Shown here one piece after another: positions 9,812 through 18,729 of a DNA stretch of 59,550 nucleotides. The stretch is taken from assembly GCA_014444615.1 (NCBI GenBank), contig PVXE01000025.1, positions 1 through 59,550 on the forward strand, given 5' to 3'. The first letter of the stretch is position 1. Every line of letters starts with the position of its first letter. The DNA comes from Tagaea sp. CACIAM 22H2. GTDB taxonomy: Bacteria > Pseudomonadota > Alphaproteobacteria > CACIAM-22H2. The notes beneath the pieces were generated by a model. It did no database searches. It was not told where the DNA came from and saw only the letters and a program-made list of their open reading frames with translations. The position numbers and the translations under genes are program-made.

Positions 9812-11053
9812 CTAACGCGCCAAAGCCCGGATCGCCGCCTCGTCCTGGGTCAGGGGCAGCCAGCGCCGCACCAAGCGCTCGACGTTTTCCAGCCCGTCCA
9901 GCAGGCCGGGTACCACCGCCGCCGAGGGCGATTTCTGGCGCGCGAGGTTCTTCAGCGCGCGGACCATATCTTCGGTCCGGCGGATGCCGTCGTCGGGCAG
10001 CATGCGCACCAGGCCTTGGGCCTGGGCGCGCTCGGCGCGGATCGTCTGTTCCAAACGCGGGGCGGTGCGCGGCACGATCAGCCCCGGCCGGTCGAAGGAC
10101 AGGATCTCGCAGAACGTGTTGTAGCCGCCCATCGCGACGACGCCGGCGGCGCGCGCGATCAGCGCCTCCATATGCGCGTCGAAGGTGATCGCTTCGACGT
10201 CGGGCAGCGCTTGGGCGCGGTTCAGGAATTCGGCTTGGCGTTCGGACTGCATGAACGGCCCGAGCACCAGCAGCGCGCGATGGGGCAATTGCGCGCCCGC
10301 CTCGTAGGCGCGCAAGACCCAGTCGATCAGCGCGTCGCCGTCGCCGCCGCCGCCGGTGGTCACCAGCACGTAAGGCTGCTCGCGATCGCGCGCGGCATCC
10401 ATCGACGCGCGCGGCCCGTTCAACGGCAGCGTGCGGCGCAGATAGCCGGTGTAGCTCATCTTCCGGCGCACCGATTGCGGGATAGCCAAGCCTTCCAGCG
10501 GATCGCAGATCTGCGGCAGGCCGTAGACCCAGATATCGTCGTAAAGCTCGCGCAAGGCCGGCAGAGCGTTCTTGCGCTTCCATTCCGGCTCCAGCAACGC
10601 AGGGTCGTCCATCACGTCGCGCAAGCCCAGCACCAGCGGCACGTTGCGGCGCTTCAGGAACTCCAGCGTTTCGCTCACCTCGCCGCGCAAGCCCAGCGGT
10701 TCCTTGTCGACCAGGAACAGATCGGGCTGGAACGCCTCGGCCGTGTGGCGGATGATCGACGCGCGGATCGCCAAAGTTTGCGCGATGTCGATATGCAGGT
10801 TCAGCGACGTGTAATCGCCGTCGCGCAATTTGATGACGCCGGGAATGCGCACGAAATCGACGCGCGCCTTGAAATCGAACGAGCCGATGATCGGCGAGCC
10901 CGACAGGATCAGCACCGAAAGATCCTTGTCCGCTTCCACCAGCGCGTGCGCGATCGTGCGGCAGCGGCGCAAATGGCCGAGCCCCATCGTGTCGTGACTA
11001 TAGATCAGCACGCGCCGGTCGGACCGTGCGCGACGTTTCGGAGCCTTGGCCAA
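9812..11053 (-). CDS. Predicted GT-B-fold glycosyltransferase (COG4671-like)
   Basis: A 413-residue cytosolic protein resembling MurG-like GT-B enzymes. The N-terminal nucleotide-fold starts RVLIYSHDTMGLGHLRRC, typical of this family's acceptor domain. The C-terminal donor-binding domain has YVLVTTGGGGDGDALIDW and GVVAMGGYNTFCEILSFDRPGLIVPR, matching the Gly-rich and sugar-nucleotide loops. There is no signal peptide or membrane segment. It is divergent from the unusual ABC gene at 11272, with a 218-nt gap, so the two may share regulation. Donor and acceptor are unknown; a cell-surface glycan is a reasonable guess. Confidence 0.85.
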   Translation of the reverse strand: MAKAPKRRARSDRRVLIYSHDTMGLGHLRRCRTIAHALVEADKDLSVLILSGSPIIGSFDFKARVDFVRIPGVIKLRDGDYTSLNLHIDIAQTLAIRASIIRHTAEAFQPDLFLVDKEPLGLRGEVSETLEFLKRRNVPLVLGLRDVMDDPALLEPEWKRKNALPALRELYDDIWVYGLPQICDPLEGLAIPQSVRRKMSYTGYLRRTLPLNGPRASMDAARDREQPYVLVTTGGGGDGDALIDWVLRAYEAGAQLPHRALLVLGPFMQSERQAEFLNRAQALPDVEAITFDAHMEALIARAAGVVAMGGYNTFCEILSFDRPGLIVPRTAPRLEQTIRAERAQAQGLVRMLPDDGIRRTEDMVRALKNLARQKSPSAAVVPGLLDGLENVERLVRRWLPLTQDEAAIRALAR

Positions 11054-11271
11054 TCGTCCCCCCGGACGGGATGTCGACCGGCCCGAGACTAAGGGGACTC
11101 CCGTGACGATTCCAAGCGATCAACGCGCGGATTCCGCAATTTCGGGGGCTGTTGCCGGATTGCGATACCGGTTCCCGCGACGGTAAGGCGCCGCCCGTCC
11201 CGCAGGGCGGTGCGGTTGCGCCACCCTGGTCCCGGCAGCTAAACTCCTGAAAGGGATAGGGGACTTCGCGC

Positions 11272-13956
11272 GTGGGCGGCTCAGGCGATATCGACCGGAA
11301 CATTTTCCGCTTCGTCATCCGGTTCTCGGTCAAGGAAACGGCGCTGGTCTGCCTGCTCGTCGCGGCGGCGCAGGCGTTCTATTACGTCACGCTGGACCTG
11401 CCCAAGAACATCATGAACCAGGGCATCCAGGGCCAGGGGATTCAGTTCCCGAAGGAGGTCCTGGGCTGGTTCAGCGTCGATCAGATCGGCTATCTGCTCT
11501 GGCTGTGCTTGTTGTTCTTCCTCGCCGTGCTCGTCAACGGCGCGGTCAAGCAATACATCAACTCGCTGAAGGGCAAGCTGGGCGAACGCTTGCTGCGTCG
11601 GCTGCGCTATTCGCTGGTCGAACGCATTCTGCGTTTTCCGATTCCGCATTTCCGCAAGGTCTCGTCGGGCGAATTGATCCCGATGGTGACGTCGGAGGTC
11701 GAGCAGATCGGCGGCTTCATGGGCGACGCCTTCGTGCAGCCGCTGATGCAGGCGGGCATGCTGCTGACGATCGCGCTGTTCTTGTTCATGCAGAACCCCG
11801 TGATGGGTTTGGCGGCGATCTCGCTGTTCCCGTTCCAAGCCTATATCGTGCCGATGCTGCAAAAGCGCGTGAAGGCGCTGGGCAAGGAACGCGTGCGCGC
11901 GGTGCGCAAAGTGTCCGAGCGTATCGGCGAGACCGTCGGCGGCATCCACGAAGTGCGCGCCAACGGCACGGCGTCGTGGGAACGCGCGGATTACGCCGAG
12001 CGCTTCGGCACGATCTTCCGCATCCGCTTCGACATCTATCAGCGCAAATCGCTGGTGAAGTTCATCAACAACTTCCTGAGCCAGTGCGCGCCGCTGCTGT
12101 TCTACTCGATCGGCGGCTATCTGGTGATCCAGGGCCAGTTGTCGCTGGGCGCACTCGTCGCCGCCTTGTCCGCGCACAAGGATATGACGGCGCCCTGGAA
12201 GGAACTGCTCGACTATTACCAGCAGGCCCAGGACGCGCAGCAGAAATACGAACAGGTCGTGGAGCAGTTCCGGCCCGAGCAGATGCTGCCCGAAGGCTTG
12301 CACGAATTGCCCGCCGATCCGGCACCGGGCTTGGGCGGCGATATCGCGCTGGCCGGACTGTCGGTCGCGGAGGACGCGCAGACCAAACTGCTCGAAGCCG
12401 TGTCGCTCACCATTCCCCACGGTGCGAAAGTGGCGCTGGTCGGGGCGGCGGGCGGCGGGCGCGAAGCGCTGGCGATGACGCTCGCACGGCTCTATCTGCC
12501 GTCCTCGGGCACGTTGCGCGTGGGCGAGCGCGATTTGACGCGCCTGCCGGACGCGCATTTGGGCGCGTCGATGGGCTATGTCGGGCCCGGCGCCTATCAT
12601 TTCTCGACGTCGGTGCGCGACAATCTCGTCTATGGCTTGCGCCAGCGTCCGGTGGCCGCGCCCGAAAAGCGCAGCGCGTCGCGCACGCGCTGGCTCGCCG
12701 AAGCCGCGCGCGCGGGCAATCTGCCGCTCGACGTCGAGGATAACTGGATCGACTATTCGCGCGCGGGCGTGGCGAACGCCGAACAATTCGACGCCGTCGC
12801 CGCGCGCGTGCTCGAACGCGTCGATCTGGCCGAGGACGTGTTCCTGTTCGGCTTGCGCGGCCGCGTCGATCCGCGCGCCAAACCGGCGGTGGCCGAAGCG
12901 ATCCTTGCCGCGCGCGCGGCGTTCCGCGAGCGTTTGTCGGGCCCGCAAGCCGATCCCGCATTGAAGGGCTTGATCGAATCCTTCGACCCCACGCGCTACA
13001 ACGACAACGCGACCCTTGCCGAGAATCTTTTGTTCGGCACGCCGATCGATCCGGCGTTCGAGGTCGACGTGCTGGCCGAACAGCGCGACTTCCTGGCCGT
13101 GCTGCAAAAGCAAGGCATGGCGGACGAGCTGATCGCGATGGGCCGCAAAGTCGCCGAAACGATGGTCGAGTTGTTCGCGGGGCTGCCCGCCGGCCACGAA
13201 TTCTTCGATCGATTCAGCTTCATCGCCGCCGACGATTTGCCGACCTTCCAAGCGATCGTCGCGCGCACCGCGCCGGACGAGTCCGGCAAGCTGCCCGCGA
13301 TCTCGAACGAGGATCGCGCGCGGCTGATCGGCTTGCCGCTGAAGCTCGTCAACGCGCGCCATCGCTTGGGCCTGATCACGCCCGATTTCAAAGGCCGTGT
13401 TTTGGAAACGCGCGCCGCGATCCACGACGCGTTCGGCAAAGGCCCGGCCGCGGGCAAGATCGCGTTCTTCGATCCCGAATCCTACAACGCCGCCGCCGCG
13501 ATTCAGGACAACATCCTGTTCGGGCGCGTCGCCTATGGTCAGGCGAAAGCGCAGGCGATCGTCGGCAAAGCGATGCGCGAAGTGCTCGATACGCTGGGCT
13601 TGCGCGAACGCGTGTTCGAAGTGGGTTTGGATTTCCAGGTCGGTGTCGGGGGATCGCGTTTGACGCCCGCGCAACGGCAAAAATTGGCGCTTGCGCGCGC
13701 GCTGGTGAAGCGGCCGGAGATTTTGGTTCTCAACGACGCCCTTGCCGTGTTGGACTCGAGCACCCAGGTCAAGACCCTGGATGGCGCGTTGGCCGCCGCC
13801 GGTTCGGCGACGGTCGTCGCGGCGCTGGCGGATGCGGCGCTGGCCGCGAAATTCGATCGCGTCGTCGTCATGGCCGACGGGCGCGTGGCGCAGGACGGAC
13901 GTTACGACGAGTTGATCGGGCAGGACGGCCCGCTCAAAGAATTGCTGGCGCTTTAA
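11272..13956 (+). CDS. ABC-exporter-like protein with degenerate, expanded nucleotide-binding domain
   Basis: An 894-residue protein with a GTG start and GGGATAGGGG upstream. Residues 1-330 form a type I exporter membrane domain of about six helices. From about 350 comes an ATPase-like domain of ~540 residues, more than twice normal. Motifs are degenerate. Walker A is GAAGGGRE (391-398; Lys to Arg, Ser/Thr to Glu). The Q-loop Gln is absent. The signature is LTPAQ (797-801). Walker B is LVLND (818-822). The H-loop His is replaced (VVAALADAAL). The D-loop-like AVLDSST stays. A Q-loop-like unit recurs near 437-455, 571-589 and 733-751. The frame is open throughout with normal codon use, so it is a maintained protein rather than a relic. 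It forms an operon with the cyclic-nucleotide-binding gene 14 nt downstream. ATP hydrolysis is doubtful; a structural, sensing or channel role is possible. Confidence 0.85.
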   Translation: MGGSGDIDRNIFRFVIRFSVKETALVCLLVAAAQAFYYVTLDLPKNIMNQGIQGQGIQFPKEVLGWFSVDQIGYLLWLCLLFFLAVLVNGAVKQYINSLKGKLGERLLRRLRYSLVERILRFPIPHFRKVSSGELIPMVTSEVEQIGGFMGDAFVQPLMQAGMLLTIALFLFMQNPVMGLAAISLFPFQAYIVPMLQKRVKALGKERVRAVRKVSERIGETVGGIHEVRANGTASWERADYAERFGTIFRIRFDIYQRKSLVKFINNFLSQCAPLLFYSIGGYLVIQGQLSLGALVAALSAHKDMTAPWKELLDYYQQAQDAQQKYEQVVEQFRPEQMLPEGLHELPADPAPGLGGDIALAGLSVAEDAQTKLLEAVSLTIPHGAKVALVGAAGGGREALAMTLARLYLPSSGTLRVGERDLTRLPDAHLGASMGYVGPGAYHFSTSVRDNLVYGLRQRPVAAPEKRSASRTRWLAEAARAGNLPLDVEDNWIDYSRAGVANAEQFDAVAARVLERVDLAEDVFLFGLRGRVDPRAKPAVAEAILAARAAFRERLSGPQADPALKGLIESFDPTRYNDNATLAENLLFGTPIDPAFEVDVLAEQRDFLAVLQKQGMADELIAMGRKVAETMVELFAGLPAGHEFFDRFSFIAADDLPTFQAIVARTAPDESGKLPAISNEDRARLIGLPLKLVNARHRLGLITPDFKGRVLETRAAIHDAFGKGPAAGKIAFFDPESYNAAAAIQDNILFGRVAYGQAKAQAIVGKAMREVLDTLGLRERVFEVGLDFQVGVGGSRLTPAQRQKLALARALVKRPEILVLNDALAVLDSSTQVKTLDGALAAAGSATVVAALADAALAAKFDRVVVMADGRVAQDGRYDELIGQDGPLKELLAL

Positions 13957-13970
13957 GGAAGGGGGTTGCG

Positions 13971-14432
13971 ATGTCGATCAAGGAAGAAACCGACGCCCTC
14001 AAGCGCATTCCGCTGTTCGCGAAGCTCGACCCCGCGAAGCTGAAACTGCTCGCGTTCATGAGCCAGCGTCTGACCTACGAACCCGGCCAAGCGATTTTCT
14101 CGCAGGGCGATGCGGGCGACGCCGCCTATATCGTGCTGGAGGGCGAGGCCGCCGTGCTGATCGACACGAATTCGGGCCCGACCGAAATCGCGCGGACCGG
14201 CAAGCACGAGATCGTGGGCGAAATCGCCATCCTGTGCGAGGTGCCGCGCACCGCCACGGTGCGCGCGGCGGGCGACAATTCGCTCGTCTGCCTCAAAATC
14301 GAGAAGGACGATTTCATGGCGCTGGTGAACGAGTTCCCGTCGATGGGGCTCGAGATCATGCGCGAGCTCGCGCGGCGCATCGTCAAGACCAACGCGCAAT
14401 TGCGCAACGCGATGGCCGCCAAATCCGCGTGA
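13971..14432 (+). CDS. Cyclic-nucleotide-binding domain protein
   Basis: A 153-residue, single-domain CRP-type sensor without a DNA-binding helix-turn-helix. The beta-roll runs from about residue 12 to 125 (IPLFAKLDPAKLKLLAF, YEPGQAIFSQGDAGDAAYIVLEGEA). The phosphate-binding cassette is IVGEIAILCEVPRTATV, with the Glu and Arg that contact the cyclic phosphate and ribose. A C-terminal helix (EFPSMGLEIMRELARRIVK) follows. GGAAGGGGG lies just upstream of the ATG. The 14-nt gap from the ABC-like gene implies co-transcription and a shared complex or regulation. Confidence 0.92.
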   Translation: MSIKEETDALKRIPLFAKLDPAKLKLLAFMSQRLTYEPGQAIFSQGDAGDAAYIVLEGEAAVLIDTNSGPTEIARTGKHEIVGEIAILCEVPRTATVRAAGDNSLVCLKIEKDDFMALVNEFPSMGLEIMRELARRIVKTNAQLRNAMAAKSA

Positions 14433-14448
14433 GCGGTTTCGATCGCGC

Positions 14449-16653
14449 TCAGCGTCCGGGCACGCGGCCTAGACGCAGGAACTGGGTCTCGCCCGACGTC
14501 CCCTGAACGCCGTCATTGTCGACGACCGCGAAGATTTGTCCGTCGCGATCGACCGTGAGACCTTCCAGCTTCTCCAGCACCACGCCGCGCGTGGCCGCCA
14601 GATCGCGCGCCACATCGCGCAGCAGTGTTTTGCGGATAACCGGCACGTTCGCGGCCCCCGGCGCCGCCGGTTCGAGACCCGCGACCGAGAACCGGTAGAG
14701 GCGCTTGATCGCGCTCTCGGCCCATTGGTTGTTGCGCTCGATCACAGCGAACTCGCCGTTGCCCAGCGACACGATCTCCGACAGACCCATCCATCCGGCG
14801 GGGGTCTCGTCGAGCGGGTAGTGCAACACGCCCCAGGATTTGTCGGCCGGGCGATAGCGCAGAATTTTGACGTGGCCCTTCGGGTCATCCTTCCATTCGC
14901 GCTGCACGGCGATCCACACGGTCTCGGCCGCGCCCTCGCCTTCGACGGCGACACCTTCGTAGCCGAAGCGCACCGCATGGCGCGCGATCGCTTCCGGCAG
15001 CGCGATCTCCTCCTCGATGGCACCCGTCGCCGAGACGCGCAGCAGCAGATCGGCCAGCGCGCCCTCCCGGCGCTCCGGCGTGCCTTCGGAGGCGAGCCAG
15101 AACCCGCCGCCCGCGCGCGCGGCGATACCTTCGAGATCGAGCAGGGCGGCGGGCTTGCCGTCGCGCGTCACCACCGTTTCGGCGACGATCCCCGCGGGCG
15201 TTTGCGTGGCGTCGATCGTGAAGATCTTCGCTTCGGCGTAAAAGGAATCGCTGACGGCGTAGAGCCGCCCCGCCTGGCCGCGATCGGCGGCAAGGCCGGA
15301 CAAGGCGCCCCACGCGATCGGCACGCCGTTGGCGGCGTTATCCGACCGGATCGTCGGATAGGCGGGACTGGTGGCCGTGCGGGCATAGATCGTCAGCGAC
15401 GAGCGCAGACCCGTTTCGGGGTTGTCGGCTTCGGCCGCCGCGACGAACAGATTGCGCGACGGAATGGCGAGCAGGCCTTCGGGGCCCGCGCCGCTGGGCA
15501 ACGCTTGCAGGAAGGTCGGCGCGCGGCCGGGCCCTTCGTCGCGCCACACGGAAATCAGCGATGCGCGCTCGGCGCCGACGAAAATCAGGCGTTCGTTGCC
15601 GAAGGTCGCGACTTCGACGCCTTCGGGCTCGCCGCCGCGATTGCCGGAACGCAATTCGGGATAATGGCCCAGCGCGATCGCGAGGTGTTCGAGTATATTG
15701 CCCGAATCCCATTCGACGGCGCCGTTGCGATTGAAGATGGTGAAGCCGCGCGAACCGCTGCGCAGATCGCCTTCGTTGGCGGTCACGAAGCGGTTGTCGT
15801 CGAGCCATTTCACCGCGTCGGGCTCGCGCACGACGTTCTCGATGCGGTCGACGGGACGGATCACGCCGTCGCGCTTGGCGTCGACATTCTCCAGCGTCAC
15901 GGTGCCCGCGGTGAAATGCGTAACGACGCGCCCTGCGGCCAGATCGACGATCGCGAGATGATTATTCTCCTGCAGCGTGACGACCGCCTCGCCGCGCGAA
16001 TTGACGTCGACGAATTCGGGCTCGGGATCCTCGGGCACGTAGCCCGCAATGCCGGTCAGGTCGACGCGGCGCAAGCCCGCACAATCCAGCCCCGCGTCGT
16101 TCACCGGCAGAATCGTCAGATTGCCGGCGGGCAATTGCGGGATACGGCCTTGGTCGTGGCGCTCGTCGCGCTCGTTCTCGATCACCACGGCCAGAAAACG
16201 GCCGTCCGGCGACAGCGCGACCGAATCGGGCTGGCCGCCCAGATCGCAGCGCATGATCTCGCGCCGCGACGCGATATCGACCACGGCGGCGAAGCCGGAT
16301 GTCTCGCGCTTGTTGGGCGAGGTGTCGGACACCGCATAAGCGCGTGGCCCTCGTGCGGTGACCGACGTCAACTCACCCGACAGCGCCAGGAATCCCGCCG
16401 GCTTCGGCGCGGCCGGATCGGCGATATCGACGAAGCCGAGGCCGTTCTGCTCGCCGTCGACATAGATCAGCAGATTGCCGTCCTGCGCCGACGTGACGAT
16501 TTCCGCGATCGACTTCTTCGCGCGATCGCGGTCGGCGGGCAGCATCTTGACCGCCTCGATCGTCGCGATCCTATCGAAGTAAACGGGCGCTTGGGCGAAG
16601 GCGGACGTGCCACCGGCGAGCAGGGCGGCGGACAAAGCGATTTTGCGGATCAT
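14449..16653 (-). CDS. Secreted esterase-like/phytase-type protein with beta-propeller repeats
   Basis: A 734-residue exported protein. The signal peptide is MIRKIALSAALLAGGTSAFAQA. The first ~400 residues look like a propeller with blade motifs such as DSVALSPDGRFLAVV and EGVEVATFGNERLIFVG. The C-terminal ~330 (from about WGALSGLAADRGQ) match the 'esterase-like activity of phytase' family: LYAVSDSFYAEAKIFTID, LDLEGIAARAGGGFWLASEG, RFGYEGVAVEG, EKLEGLTVDRDGQIFAVVDN. That family often binds Ca and is linked to phosphate release; the substrate here is unknown. The start was set at the signal peptide; reading further upstream enters the benE coding region. It is 65 nt downstream of benE on the same strand. 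Confidence 0.82.
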   Translation of the reverse strand: MIRKIALSAALLAGGTSAFAQAPVYFDRIATIEAVKMLPADRDRAKKSIAEIVTSAQDGNLLIYVDGEQNGLGFVDIADPAAPKPAGFLALSGELTSVTARGPRAYAVSDTSPNKRETSGFAAVVDIASRREIMRCDLGGQPDSVALSPDGRFLAVVIENERDERHDQGRIPQLPAGNLTILPVNDAGLDCAGLRRVDLTGIAGYVPEDPEPEFVDVNSRGEAVVTLQENNHLAIVDLAAGRVVTHFTAGTVTLENVDAKRDGVIRPVDRIENVVREPDAVKWLDDNRFVTANEGDLRSGSRGFTIFNRNGAVEWDSGNILEHLAIALGHYPELRSGNRGGEPEGVEVATFGNERLIFVGAERASLISVWRDEGPGRAPTFLQALPSGAGPEGLLAIPSRNLFVAAAEADNPETGLRSSLTIYARTATSPAYPTIRSDNAANGVPIAWGALSGLAADRGQAGRLYAVSDSFYAEAKIFTIDATQTPAGIVAETVVTRDGKPAALLDLEGIAARAGGGFWLASEGTPERREGALADLLLRVSATGAIEEEIALPEAIARHAVRFGYEGVAVEGEGAAETVWIAVQREWKDDPKGHVKILRYRPADKSWGVLHYPLDETPAGWMGLSEIVSLGNGEFAVIERNNQWAESAIKRLYRFSVAGLEPAAPGAANVPVIRKTLLRDVARDLAATRGVVLEKLEGLTVDRDGQIFAVVDNDGVQGTSGETQFLRLGRVPGR

Positions 16654-16718
16654 CTGGCGTTCCGGTCGGAGGTCGGGACCGGAACTATCGCCGCCGTCGA
16701 TGACACGGATATGACAGC

Positions 16719-17873
16719 TTAGGGCTGGCGCAACTTCAAATTCTGCGCCGCCAGCGCCGCGATTCCCGCCGCAAGGCCCCAGAACGCCGAGCCGATGCCG
16801 AATAGCGACACGCCCGACGCAGTCACTGCCAGCGTCAGCACGGCGGGGAAACGCTCGGCTTCGTCTTTGAGGGCGCCGGTCAATGCGCCTTGCAGCGCGC
16901 CGACGAGGCCCAGCCCCGCGAAGGTCGCGATCAAAGCCTTGGGCAACGCCGCGAGGATCGCGACGCACGCCCCCGCGAACGCCGCGAGCAGCAGATAGTA
17001 GAACGCGTACCAGATGCCGGAGATCCAGCGCTTGCCCTTGTCGGGATGCGCTTCGGGCCCGGCGCAGATCGACGCGGTGATCGCCGCCAAGCCCAACGGG
17101 ATCGCGCCCGCAAAGGCGCCGACGAACGATGCGATGCCGGTTGCCGCGAGCGAGTCCCGCGTCGGCGTGGGATAGCCCGCCGCCTTCAGCACGGCGAAGC
17201 CGGCGAGATTCTGCGACGCCATGGTGACGAGATAAAGCGGCAAGCCCAAGCCGATGATCGCCCCCATGTCGAAGCTGGGCGCAACGAATTCGAAATGCGT
17301 CAGGCCCAACTCGCCGGAGATCGGCGCGGCAAGGTCCAGCGCGTAGGCGATGGCGATACCCGCGGCCAGCACCGCGACGACAGCCATATGTGGATTGAAC
17401 AACCGCACGACCAGGAACATCACGACCAGCGGCAGCACGAGGGCGGGGGCACCACCCGCTTGCACGAAGACCTGCGCCACGAAGGGCAGCACCACGCCCG
17501 CCAGCATCGCCGCGGCGATCGACGTGGGAATGCGGGCGACCAGATCGCCCAGCGGCTTCACGAACGCCGTCGCGACGATGGCTGCCGAAGCCACGAGATA
17601 GGCGCCAACCGCTTGGTCGAAACTGAGCCCCGTCGTGCTGGCGATCAGCGCCGCCCCGGCGGTCGCCCAGGCGGTGATCAGCGGGATGCGATGGCGCCAG
17701 GATAGCCACGCCGCCGCGATCGCCTTGACGAAACAGACGGCAGCGATCGACGACGCGATCTGGCTTTGCGTCGCCCCCACGGCCGAAGCCGCCGCGACCA
17801 CAAGCGCCACCGTGCCGCCGAAGCCGACGATGGTGGCGATGAAGGCGGCCGATGCGGGCGCGGCGCGGCTCAA
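16719..17873 (-). CDS. benE: BenE-family benzoate/H+ symporter-like permease
   Basis: A 384-residue membrane protein with about 12 hydrophobic helices. Family landmarks are SLAATGIASFVGAFAGAIPLG and SAFWGLAAGIAALAAQNLKL, with the NLAGFAVLKAAGY segment before them. The predicted start is TTG, 10 nt after the xthA stop; no in-frame ATG is close enough, and BenE proteins have this length. Relatives import benzoate with protons, but no benzoate-degradation gene is nearby, so the substrate is open. Probably part of the GATase-hydrolase-xthA-benE transcript. Confidence 0.85.
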   Translation of the reverse strand: MSRAAPASAAFIATIVGFGGTVALVVAAASAVGATQSQIASSIAAVCFVKAIAAAWLSWRHRIPLITAWATAGAALIASTTGLSFDQAVGAYLVASAAIVATAFVKPLGDLVARIPTSIAAAMLAGVVLPFVAQVFVQAGGAPALVLPLVVMFLVVRLFNPHMAVVAVLAAGIAIAYALDLAAPISGELGLTHFEFVAPSFDMGAIIGLGLPLYLVTMASQNLAGFAVLKAAGYPTPTRDSLAATGIASFVGAFAGAIPLGLAAITASICAGPEAHPDKGKRWISGIWYAFYYLLLAAFAGACVAILAALPKALIATFAGLGLVGALQGALTGALKDEAERFPAVLTLAVTASGVSLFGIGSAFWGLAAGIAALAAQNLKLRQP

Positions 17874-17883
17874 AGTGCCCAGC

Positions 17884-18729
17884 TCATAACGCCAGATCCG
17901 CGATCACCGGTACGTGATCGGAGGGCTGCGGCCAGTCGCGCGCCTCGCGCAGAATATGGAAGCCTTTCAGCTTCGGCGCGATGTCGGGTGTCGTCCAAAT
18001 ATGGTCGAGGCGCCGCCCGCGATCCGATTTGCGCCAATCGGAATTGCGATAGCTCCACCACGTATAAAGCCGCTGCGGCTCGGGGAAGGCTTGGCGCGAC
18101 AGATCGACCCAAGCGTGATTGGCCCGCATTGCCGTCAAAGCTTCCACTTCGACCGGCGTGTGGCTCACGACATCGAGAAGCTGCTTGTGGCTCCACACAT
18201 CGGTTTCGAAGGGCGCGATGTTCAAATCGCCGACCAGTACGCGCGGCCGGTCGCGCTTGGTCTTCTTCCAATGCGCGGCTTGGCTGCGCACGAAGTCGAG
18301 CTTGTGCTTGAACTTGGCGTTCGCGTCCGGGTCGGGAATGTCGCCGCCCGCGGGAATATAGATGTCGTGAATCTCGGTGCCGTTGACGAGGGTGGCTTGC
18401 ACATGGCGGCAATCCTCCAACCCGCACCAATGGCGCGGCCCCGTTTCGTGCAAGGGCACGCGCGACAGAATGGCGACGCCGTTATAGCCCTTCATGCCGT
18501 GGAAAATCTGGTGCTGGAAGCCCAGCGCCTTCAGCGCCTCGGCCGGGAAATGCTCGTCGGGGCATTTCGTTTCCTGCAGGCAGAGAATATCGGGCCGCGC
18601 CGCGGCGACCAATTTCTCGACCAGCGGCAGGCGCAGCCGGACCGAATTGATGTTCCAGGTAGCGATGCGCAAAGCGCCGCGCGGGGCTTTGGGCGGGCCT
18701 TCGATTGGGGCGTAAGGGGCGGCGGTCAT
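17884..18729 (-). CDS. xthA: Exodeoxyribonuclease III (AP endonuclease family)
   Basis: Base-excision repair enzyme with AP endonuclease and 3'-repair activity. All family motifs are present in the 281 residues: ATWNINSVR (metal-site Asn), CLQETKCPD (metal Glu), GYNGVAILSR, YIPAGGD, VGDLNIAPFETD (Asp and Asn), WWSYR, RLDHIWTTPD, and SDHVPVIADL (catalytic Asp-His). A short N-terminal extension (1-18) precedes the fold. The ATG overlaps the upstream hydrolase stop (ATGA), so the two are translationally coupled. Confidence 0.95.
   Translation of the reverse strand: MTAAPYAPIEGPPKAPRGALRIATWNINSVRLRLPLVEKLVAAARPDILCLQETKCPDEHFPAEALKALGFQHQIFHGMKGYNGVAILSRVPLHETGPRHWCGLEDCRHVQATLVNGTEIHDIYIPAGGDIPDPDANAKFKHKLDFVRSQAAHWKKTKRDRPRVLVGDLNIAPFETDVWSHKQLLDVVSHTPVEVEALTAMRANHAWVDLSRQAFPEPQRLYTWWSYRNSDWRKSDRGRRLDHIWTTPDIAPKLKGFHILREARDWPQPSDHVPVIADLAL

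Noticed and set aside
11281..13680. A ~800-codon open frame antisense to the unusual ABC gene
   Set aside because: It is Arg/His/Gln-rich low-complexity translation typical of the opposite strand of high-GC genes; the sense frame has membrane helices and family motifs.
14449..17709. A single 1086-residue protein joining the phytase-like and benE regions
   Set aside because: The N-terminal third is the benE gene read in the wrong frame; the signal peptide at 16653 marks the true start.
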